From positions 62,001-126,000 of the forward strand of contig NZ_AUCE01000011.1 of the NCBI RefSeq assembly GCF_000429605.1: DNA of 64,000 bases, given 5' to 3'. The notes below the pieces were generated by a model. That model was not told where the DNA came from. It did no database searches and saw nothing but the letters and a program-made list of their open reading frames with translations. Made by a program: the position numbers and the translations under genes. Position 1 is the first letter of the stretch. Each line of letters starts with the position of its first letter. Shown here piece after piece: positions 58,163-64,000 of the stretch. This stretch comes from Azonexus hydrophilus DSM 23864. Lineage in GTDB: Bacteria > Pseudomonadota > Gammaproteobacteria > Burkholderiales > Rhodocyclaceae.

Positions 58163-58606
58163 TCAGGGCGCTGGCTCGGGCAGCGGAATCATCCGGCCCA
58201 GTTCGGCAGGGTGGTGCAGCAGGTCAGCCAGCGTATAGCGGTCGAGCACCGCCAGCATCGCCGCCAGCGCTTCGTCGAGGATGGCCGGCAGGCGGCAGGC
58301 CGGCATGATCCGGCAATGGCCGTCGCTGGCGAAGCACTCGACCAGCGCCCAGTCGTTTTCCGTCTGCCGGATCAGTTCGCCGAGCCGGATCCCGGCCGCC
58401 GGCCGCGCCAGCCGGATGCCGCCGCCTTTGCCGCGCACCGTTTCGATATAGGCCAGCCGACCAAGGTGATTCACCACCTTGGTCAGGTGGTTGGCGGAAA
58501 TGTCGTAGGCCTCGGCGATTTCACCGATGGTTGCCAGCCGCTCGGCATGGATGCCGAGGTACATCAGTACGCGCAGGCTGTAGTCGGAGAAGCTGCTCAG
58601 TCGCAC
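58163..58606 (-). CDS. nsrR: Rrf2-family iron-sulfur regulator, NsrR-like
   Basis: A 147-residue winged-helix regulator starting at GTG 58606, which has GGAGGG upstream and gives the NsrR-type N-terminus VRLSSFSDYSLRVLMYL. Helix-turn-helix: ISANHLTKVVNHLG; the basic wing VRGKGGGIRLARP follows. Three Cys in CFASDGHCRIMPAC would hold the NO-sensitive Fe-S cluster. NsrR represses nitric-oxide-stress genes. The NsrR-like site in the divergent ccoG gap supports the identity. nikR follows after 60 bases and might be co-transcribed. Confidence 0.84.
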   Translation of the reverse strand: MRLSSFSDYSLRVLMYLGIHAERLATIGEIAEAYDISANHLTKVVNHLGRLAYIETVRGKGGGIRLARPAAGIRLGELIRQTENDWALVECFASDGHCRIMPACRLPAILDEALAAMLAVLDRYTLADLLHHPAELGRMIPLPEPAP

Positions 58607-58624
58607 CGGCACCCTCCGGATGAT

Positions 58625-58647
58625 AAGATGCAAAAATTATACATGTT
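58625..58647. promoter_or_regulatory. NsrR-like binding site between nsrR and ccoG
   Basis: AAGATGCAAAA (58625-58635) and its partner half TTATACATGTT (58637-58647) match as inverted halves at 8 of 11 positions around A58636. Each half is close to the published NsrR half-site AAGATGYA. It lies 19 bases upstream of the nsrR start and 22 bases upstream of ccoG. Confidence 0.6.
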
Positions 58648-58652
58648 ATACA
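58644..58652 (+). promoter_or_regulatory. Extended -10 element of ccoG
   Basis: TG-T-TATACA has the extended -10 form and overlaps the right half of the NsrR-like site, so a bound repressor would block it. It leaves a very short leader (about ten bases) before the ccoG ATG. Confidence 0.4.
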
Positions 58653-58668
58653 AAACCCTTCGGACCCC

Positions 58669-60075
58669 ATGGTAAAGCAATCCCCCGGCAAGCGGACCAT
58701 CGAAATCAAACCGGTGCCCGACCCCAACGTCAAGGTCTACCCGCGCTCGGTCAGCGGCCTGTTCAACAACTGGCGCATGGCCTTCGTCTGGCTCACCCAG
58801 ATCGTCTTCTACGGACTGTGCTGGCTTCCCTGGAACGGCCGGCAGGCCGTGCTCTTCGACCTGGAACAGCGCCGCTTCTACCTGTTCGACCTGGTGCTGT
58901 GGCCGCAGGACACCATCTACCTGACCATCCTGCTACTCCTGTCGGCGCTGGCGCTGTTCCTGTTCACCGCCGTCGCCGGGCGCCTGTGGTGCGGCTACAG
59001 TTGCCCGCAGACGGTGTACACGGAGATGTTCCTGTGGGTGGAGAAGTGGATCGAGGGCGACCGGCCGCAACGCATCAAGCTCGACGCGGCGCCAAACAGC
59101 CGCGACAAGTTGCTGAAGAAATCGCTCAAGCACGCCATCTGGCTGGCAATTGCGCTGTGGACCGGGATCACCTTCGTCGGCTACTTCACGCCGATCCGCG
59201 ATCTGCTCGGCGGCTTCGCCAGCGGCGCCACCGGCCCCTGGGAAATCTTCTGGATCCTGTTCTACGGCGGCGCCACCTACGGCATGGCCGGCTTCCTGCG
59301 CGAGCACATGTGCAAGTACATCTGCCCGTATGCCCAGTTCCAGTTCGTGATGTTCGACCGCGACACACTGATCGTCGCCTACGACGCGCAACGCGGCGAA
59401 GCGCGCGGCAGCCGGGCAAAAAATGCCGATCCCAAAGCCATCGGCCTGGGTGACTGCATCGACTGCAGCATCTGCGTCCAGGTCTGCCCGACCGGTATCG
59501 ACATCCGCGACGGCCTGCAACTCGAATGCATCGGCTGCGCCGCCTGCATCGACGCCTGCGACCAGGTCATGGACAAGATGAACTATCCGCGCGGGCTGAT
59601 CCGTTACTCGACCGAAAACGCCGTCGAGCAGGGTTTCGGCCGCCAGGAAATCATCCGCCGCACCTGGCGCCTGCGGCCGATGCTCTATCTTGGTGCATTC
59701 CTGCTCATCGGCGGCGTCAGCGCCTGGTCGCTGGCGACCCGTGCCCCGCTCAAGGTCGGCATCGAGAAGGAACGCGCGGCGCTTTATCGGGAAAGCGACA
59801 ATGGCGACATCGAAAACGCCTTCCGCATGCATCTGACCAACGCCAGCGAACAGCCGCGCAACTTCCGCATCGAGGTCAGCGGCCTGCCCGGGATCGCCAT
59901 CAACGGCGCCGACCGGGCCAGCGTCCCGGCCGCCGGCATGCAGGAAATCGCCCTGTCGGTGCGGGTCGAGCCCGGCAGCGCCGACGCCGGCTCGCACCCG
60001 ATCAGCTTCCGCATCAGCGACGTCGACAACCCGGAAATCCACGTCGACCAGAAGGCTTCGTTCTGGATGCCGTGA
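58669..60075 (+). CDS. ccoG: CcoG, cbb3 oxidase maturation iron-sulfur protein
   Basis: A 468-residue membrane ferredoxin (FixG/RdxA) needed to reduce copper during assembly of cbb3 cytochrome oxidase. Five membrane helices are spread along it, with WCGYSCPQTVYTEMFLWVEKW and HMCKYICPYAQFQF, then two 4Fe-4S motifs (CIDCSICVQVCP near residue 263 and CIGCAACIDACD near 286) and a periplasmic Ig-like C-terminus. No cco structural genes are in the window. The 101-bp gap after it has only an 8-bp hairpin without T-tract. Confidence 0.95.
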   Translation: MVKQSPGKRTIEIKPVPDPNVKVYPRSVSGLFNNWRMAFVWLTQIVFYGLCWLPWNGRQAVLFDLEQRRFYLFDLVLWPQDTIYLTILLLLSALALFLFTAVAGRLWCGYSCPQTVYTEMFLWVEKWIEGDRPQRIKLDAAPNSRDKLLKKSLKHAIWLAIALWTGITFVGYFTPIRDLLGGFASGATGPWEIFWILFYGGATYGMAGFLREHMCKYICPYAQFQFVMFDRDTLIVAYDAQRGEARGSRAKNADPKAIGLGDCIDCSICVQVCPTGIDIRDGLQLECIGCAACIDACDQVMDKMNYPRGLIRYSTENAVEQGFGRQEIIRRTWRLRPMLYLGAFLLIGGVSAWSLATRAPLKVGIEKERAALYRESDNGDIENAFRMHLTNASEQPRNFRIEVSGLPGIAINGADRASVPAAGMQEIALSVRVEPGSADAGSHPISFRISDVDNPEIHVDQKASFWMP

Positions 60076-60176
60076 ACCGGCACGGGAAATGCTTCGTTGA
60101 CGGTGTCGCCGAGACGACTCAAGCCGGGTCGTCCTGGCTCCGTTAAATCAGGCAAGCCGTCCAGGAGGAAGTCATC

Positions 60177-61142
60177 ATGGCACACACCGACATCCGACTC
60201 ACCGTCGCCGAAGAGCGCACCATCTACGACGTCGCGGCCATCGACCGCGCCCTCGACGAGGCCACCGGCAACCGTAACGAAGCCCTGGGCGCGCTCTACG
60301 AAAAGATGAAGCAGCGCGGCGGTGGCCGCTTCCTGATCCGCCCCAGTGGCACCGACATGGTCGACGACCTGTACGACACCTGCCCCAACTTCGGCGAAGT
60401 CATCGACGACATCAAGAAGCATCTGGCGCTGGCCGTCGCCGGTAGCGAGCCGATGCACTTCACGCCCATCCTGCTGCTTGGCGAACCCGGCATCGGCAAG
60501 ACTCACTTCGCCCGCGAACTGGCGGCTCGTCTGGGTACCGGCCACGAATTCGTGTCGATGAGTTCGCTCACCGCCGGCTGGATCCTCTCCGGTGCCTCGG
60601 CGCAGTGGAACAACGCCAAACCCGGCAAGGTGGCGCACACTTTGGTGCATGGCGACTACGCCAACCCCATCGTGGTCCTCGACGAGATCGACAAGGCCGG
60701 CGGCGATTCGCGCTACGACCCGATGGGCGCGCTCTACAGCCTGCTCGAACACGACACCGCCCGCGCCTTCAAGGACGAGTTCGTCGATATCGACATCGAC
60801 GCCTCGCACATCCTGTGGGTGACCACGGCCAACGACGAACGCAGCATCCCGGAGCCCATCCTCAACCGGATGAACGTCTACGAAGTGCCGCGCCCCGACT
60901 ACGATGCTTCGTTGAGCATCGCCCGCGCGCTCTACCGCGACTGCATCAACGAGCACGACTGGGGCTTCCCGCCCGAGGCCGACGACGGCGTCCTGGAACG
61001 CCTGGCCTCGCTGCCGCCGCGCGACATGAAGAAGCGCCTGCTGTCGGCATTCGGCACGGCCAAGCTGGAAGGCCGCAACTGGCTGGAAAGCCGAGACTTC
61101 GACCAGGCCCGCATGGGGCGCAGCCGCAAGATCGGCTTCTGA
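60177..61142 (+). CDS. Lon-like AAA+ ATPase without a protease domain
   Basis: A 321-residue AAA+ protein. Walker A is GEPGIGKTHFA near residue 101, Walker B VVLDEIDK near 166, sensor 1 LWVTTANDE, and the Arg finger region EPILNRMNVYEV. The ATPase module resembles that of Lon, but the protein ends after the small AAA subdomain and lacks the Ser-Lys peptidase. The N-terminal 80 residues (ERTIYDVAAIDRALDEAT) have no known match. Such stand-alone ATPases are widespread in proteobacteria with no assigned function. The start has AGGAGG upstream. It appears monocistronic and convergent with speG. Confidence 0.82.
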   Translation: MAHTDIRLTVAEERTIYDVAAIDRALDEATGNRNEALGALYEKMKQRGGGRFLIRPSGTDMVDDLYDTCPNFGEVIDDIKKHLALAVAGSEPMHFTPILLLGEPGIGKTHFARELAARLGTGHEFVSMSSLTAGWILSGASAQWNNAKPGKVAHTLVHGDYANPIVVLDEIDKAGGDSRYDPMGALYSLLEHDTARAFKDEFVDIDIDASHILWVTTANDERSIPEPILNRMNVYEVPRPDYDASLSIARALYRDCINEHDWGFPPEADDGVLERLASLPPRDMKKRLLSAFGTAKLEGRNWLESRDFDQARMGRSRKIGF

Positions 61143-61147
61143 CGACG

Positions 61148-61179
61148 GCTGGCGGCGACCTCAGGTGGTCGCCGCCAGC
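61148..61179. terminator. 13-bp hairpin between the AAA+ gene and speG
   Basis: GCTGGCGGCGACC (61148-61160) and its exact complement (61167-61179) pair around TCAGGT, which includes the speG stop codon. It begins six bases after the AAA+ gene stop. There is no T-tract on either strand, so it is a probable bidirectional 3' end rather than a classical terminator. Confidence 0.55.
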
Positions 61180-61697
61180 TCCTTGCGCCGGCGCAGGTAT
61201 TCCGGCTGAAACATGGCCATGCGCAAGACGTCGCGGTATTCGCCGTCAACGAAGAATTCCTCGCGCAAACGCCCTTCCTCGGTGAAGCCAAGCTTGGCAT
61301 AGACATTCACGGCGCGTTCGTTGTCGCAATCGACGATCAGGTAGAGCTTGTACAGGTTGAGCACGGTGAAGGCGTAATCCATCGCCAGCCGCGTGGCGAC
61401 GGTCGCATATCCTTTACCCTGATGCGCCGGCGCGATGATGATCTGGAATTCCGCCCGACGATGGATGTGGTTGATCTCGACCAGCTCGACCAGGCCAACC
61501 CGCTCACCCGCCGTCTCGGCGATGAAGCGGCGCTCGCTCTGGTCGTGGATGTGGCGGTCGTAAAGATCGGCCAGTTCGACGAAAGCCTCGTAAGGCTCCT
61601 CGAACCAGTAGTGCATGACCGTTTCGTTGTTGTCCAGTTCGTGGACGAAGCGCAGGTCTTCGCGCTCCAGGGGTCGCAGGATCAATGATTCAGGCAT
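61161..61697 (-). CDS. speG: Spermidine N(1)-acetyltransferase
   Basis: A 178-residue GNAT enzyme very close to E. coli SpeG over its whole length: [87 protein letters not shown] and [15 protein letters not shown]. It acetylates spermidine with acetyl-CoA, detoxifying excess polyamine. Its last codons form one arm of a 13-bp hairpin. Confidence 0.95.
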   Translation of the reverse strand: MPESLILRPLEREDLRFVHELDNNETVMHYWFEEPYEAFVELADLYDRHIHDQSERRFIAETAGERVGLVELVEINHIHRRAEFQIIIAPAHQGKGYATVATRLAMDYAFTVLNLYKLYLIVDCDNERAVNVYAKLGFTEEGRLREEFFVDGEYRDVLRMAMFQPEYLRRRKELAATT

Positions 61698-61812
61698 GGC
61701 GCCTCCTTCAACAGATGCAAACCCGATTCTAACGCCGGCAGAAGGTGTAATCTGTCACCGAATTGTCACGCCACCACGGAACACGATCCTGTCTCCCACA
61801 AGCACCGACGCC

Positions 61813-64000
61813 ATGACCACCCACCCGCACCTCCGGGGCTGGCTGTTGGCATTCGTCCTGCTGATCAACACCATCGTTTTCGCCGTTGGCATCCAGAGCC
61901 TGCAATACAGTCGGGAACGAAATACCCAGGCGGTCTACGACACCACCGGCAACCTGGCCAACCTGCTTGAGACGAATATCGCCGAAACTGCCAGGCACAT
62001 CGATCTCGCCCTGCTGGCTATGGTCGATAGCATGGAGGCCGACCTGCGCAATCATCGCCTCGACGATGCCCGTATCGCCGAGATGCTGCGCGTACAGGCC
62101 GAACGGGTTCCCGAAGTCGATGCCTTCCGGATCACCGACCAACAAGGGCGGGTTCTGTGGGGTAAGGGCGTCAATCGCCAAGCCCCGGCGAGCTATGCCG
62201 ATCGAACTTTCTTCGCCGAACACAAGGCGGTCCCCGGCCAGTTCATGCTGCTCAGCCCCCCGATCATCGGCCGTGTTTCGGGCATACCGGTGATCGCCTT
62301 TACCCGCTCCTATCGCCACCCGGATGGCAGCTTTGCCGGCGTAATTGCCGCCGCCGTCCCGATTGCGCACCTGACCGCACAACTGGCGCAGCTGAATCTT
62401 GGCCCCCACGGTTCCGCCGTCATCCGGCATGAAAATCTGGGACTGATCACCCGCTACCCGAAGGTCGATGGCGAAGCCGGACAAATTGGCCACAAGCTCG
62501 TCTCGCCGCAATTCCTCGACCTCCTCAATTCCGGGGTCAGTAGCGGCAGCTTCCATACCGCCCGTGCACCGGATGGCTATGAACGCTCCTATGCCTTCCG
62601 GCGAGTGCGCAACATGCCGTTCATCCTCACCGTCGGCATGGCCCCGCAGGACTATCTGGAAAGCTGGAATGACGAAGCCCGTAAGCTCGGTGCCTTCGGC
62701 GCCGTCTTCCTACTCGTCACCCTGCTTGCCGCCTGGCTGGTTGACCGCTTCTGGCGGCAGCACCTGCGCGATACCGAGCGCTTGCTGCACAGCCAGTCGC
62801 GCTTCCGGAATTACGTCGAAACGGCGCCGGTCGGCATTTTCATTGCCGATCCCGATGGCCATTACCGCGAGGTCAACCCAGCGGCCTGCGAATTGACCGG
62901 CTATCCGCGCGAACGCCTGCTCGAAATGTCGATTACCGACCTGGCGCCGGACCAGCAAGCCGAACAGCACGACGAACTGTTCGAAATCATCAAACAAGGC
63001 GGCCGCCACGACACCGAGATGAGCATTCGTCACCGTGACGGCCACGAAATCCCGGTTGCCATGCGCACCACCATCCTGCCCGGTGGTCAGGTCATGGGCT
63101 TCTGTACCGACATGCGGGCACGCAAGGCGGCCGAGGCCGAACTGGCAGCACGCGAGGCACTGCTCGAACAGATTTTCCAGGCATCCAGCGTCGCCATCCT
63201 GCTGGTCGATCAGCAGGGCCGCCTGACCCATGCCAACCAGCGCATGGCCGAAATGTTCGGCATTCCGCTGCACCAACTGATCGGCAGTGAGTATGTCTCG
63301 CTGATCCACCCGGACGAAAGGGAAGCCGGCAGAGAACGGATGCTCGCGCTGCTGGCCAGCGCCATCGACGCAGTCGATCTGGAACGCCTCTACTGGCGCA
63401 GCGATCACAGCGAATTCTGGGGCCATCTGACCGGCCGTCGCCTCTATGCACCGGATGGCAGCGTGCTTGGCCTGGTCGGCATCATCGCCGACATCAACGA
63501 ACGCAAGCAGGCCGAGGCCGCCTTGCGTGAGAGCGAGCAGCACTTCCGCACGCTGGCCAACTCAGGCTCTGCGCTGATCTGGACCTCCGGCCTGGACAAG
63601 GGCTGTAATTATTTCAATACGACTTGGCTGCAATTCACCGGCCAGCCACTGGAACACGAACTGGGCAATGGTTGGGCGAAAGGCGTGCATCCGGACGACT
63701 TCACGCACTGCCTGTCCATCTATGTCGATCACTTCGATCGCCGGCAGGCATTCTCGATGGAATATCGCCTGCGTCACGCCGACGGCGAATACCGCTGGAT
63801 ACGCGATGACGGCACGCCACGCTACGACAGCCAAGGCGAGTTCATCGGCTTCATCGGCTTCTGCTACGACATCACCCGCGAAAAGGCCACGGCCGAAGAG
63901 CTCGCGCGTTATCGCCAGCATCTCGAAGAACAGGTTGAACAGCGCACCCGCGACCTGCAACACGCCAAGGACGCCGCCGAAGCCGCCAACGTGGCCAAAA
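61813..64000 (+). CDS. PDC/multi-PAS membrane sensor, probably hybrid histidine kinase (truncated by window end)
   Basis: The frame runs from ATG 61813 off the right edge, giving 729 residues. Order: membrane helix at about 9-29 (LLAFVLLINTIVFAVGI), periplasmic PDC-type sensor to about 285 (YADRTFFAEHK, GPHGSAVIRHENLGLITRYP), second helix near 293-311, then three PAS domains (AGIF-type VGIFIADPDGHYREVNP near 335; VAILLVDQQGRLTHANQRM near 460; ALIWTSGLDKGCNYFNTTW near 582). The last residues, DLQHAKDAAEAANVAK, are the usual lead-in to the dimerisation helix of a hybrid kinase; the output domain itself is outside the window. Confidence 0.82.
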   Translation, partial: MTTHPHLRGWLLAFVLLINTIVFAVGIQSLQYSRERNTQAVYDTTGNLANLLETNIAETARHIDLALLAMVDSMEADLRNHRLDDARIAEMLRVQAERVPEVDAFRITDQQGRVLWGKGVNRQAPASYADRTFFAEHKAVPGQFMLLSPPIIGRVSGIPVIAFTRSYRHPDGSFAGVIAAAVPIAHLTAQLAQLNLGPHGSAVIRHENLGLITRYPKVDGEAGQIGHKLVSPQFLDLLNSGVSSGSFHTARAPDGYERSYAFRRVRNMPFILTVGMAPQDYLESWNDEARKLGAFGAVFLLVTLLAAWLVDRFWRQHLRDTERLLHSQSRFRNYVETAPVGIFIADPDGHYREVNPAACELTGYPRERLLEMSITDLAPDQQAEQHDELFEIIKQGGRHDTEMSIRHRDGHEIPVAMRTTILPGGQVMGFCTDMRARKAAEAELAAREALLEQIFQASSVAILLVDQQGRLTHANQRMAEMFGIPLHQLIGSEYVSLIHPDEREAGRERMLALLASAIDAVDLERLYWRSDHSEFWGHLTGRRLYAPDGSVLGLVGIIADINERKQAEAALRESEQHFRTLANSGSALIWTSGLDKGCNYFNTTWLQFTGQPLEHELGNGWAKGVHPDDFTHCLSIYVDHFDRRQAFSMEYRLRHADGEYRWIRDDGTPRYDSQGEFIGFIGFCYDITREKATAEELARYRQHLEEQVEQRTRDLQHAKDAAEAANVAK

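Noticed and set aside
60113..60133. 8-bp hairpin after ccoG as a terminator
   Set aside because: It includes a G-T pair and has no T-tract; too weak to call.

Overview
This is about 64 kb of GC-rich, gene-dense chromosome that looks like a Rhodocyclales betaproteobacterium (Dechloromonas/Azonexus-like). That assignment rests on gene content and order (gsp tail, chp pilus chemotaxis cluster, aroQ-accB-accC-prmA, mpl-sco, maeB) and protein style, not on a database search. I see no tRNA, rRNA, CRISPR array, insertion sequence, phage gene or integrase, and no gene-free stretch over 300 bp. The DNA reads as core chromosome with a few specialised operons.

Layout. 1-2626: end of a type II secretion operon (gspK-L-M-N), with a 15-bp hairpin over the gspN start codon. 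2634-4988: a Tat-exported PhoX-type phosphatase behind a convincing Pho box. 5022-8093: photolyase, then a convergent HD-GYP phosphodiesterase fused to hemerythrin. 8096-17001 (minus): pilG-pilH-pilI-pilJ-chpA, the twitching-motility chemosensory system. 17190-20290 (plus): thiD-thiE-hemL-gdx with stop/start overlaps. 20291-29154 (minus): mgtE, mtgA-aroE-tonB-like-RNB nuclease-yqiA-uppP, a small Cys-cluster protein and a ClC channel. 29249-31418 (minus): thiC with terminator, TPP riboswitch and probable promoter.

31509-40341 (plus, with waaC-waaA on minus): an exported carbonic-anhydrase-like protein that has lost its zinc ligands, then pcm-rhodanese-tolC behind a TATAAT box and palindrome, then glmS-apaH. 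40211-47714 (minus): a probable ornithine-lipid pair (olsB-olsA), a PfkB kinase, a zinc-ribbon membrane protein, prmA, accC-accB, aroQ and a nucleotidyltransferase-like gene. 47765-49695 (plus): mpl-sco. 49745-52021 (minus): maeB.

52068-58102 (minus): a nickel module made of nikR, a soluble PAS histidine kinase, a NikR-type operator, and nikK-nikL-outer membrane protein-nikM-nikQ-nikO ending in a terminator. 58163-60075: a divergent NsrR-like regulator and ccoG around an NsrR-like site. 60177-64000: an orphan Lon-like AAA+ ATPase, speG, and the start of a large PDC/PAS sensor cut by the window edge.

The best candidate for an under-described system is the nickel module: regulator, kinase, operator, periplasmic and outer-membrane components and ECF transporter in one block, with His-rich tails on the regulator and the ATPase. 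The zinc-ligand-less carbonic anhydrase fusion and the hairpins covering the gspN and olsB start codons are the other sequence-level surprises.
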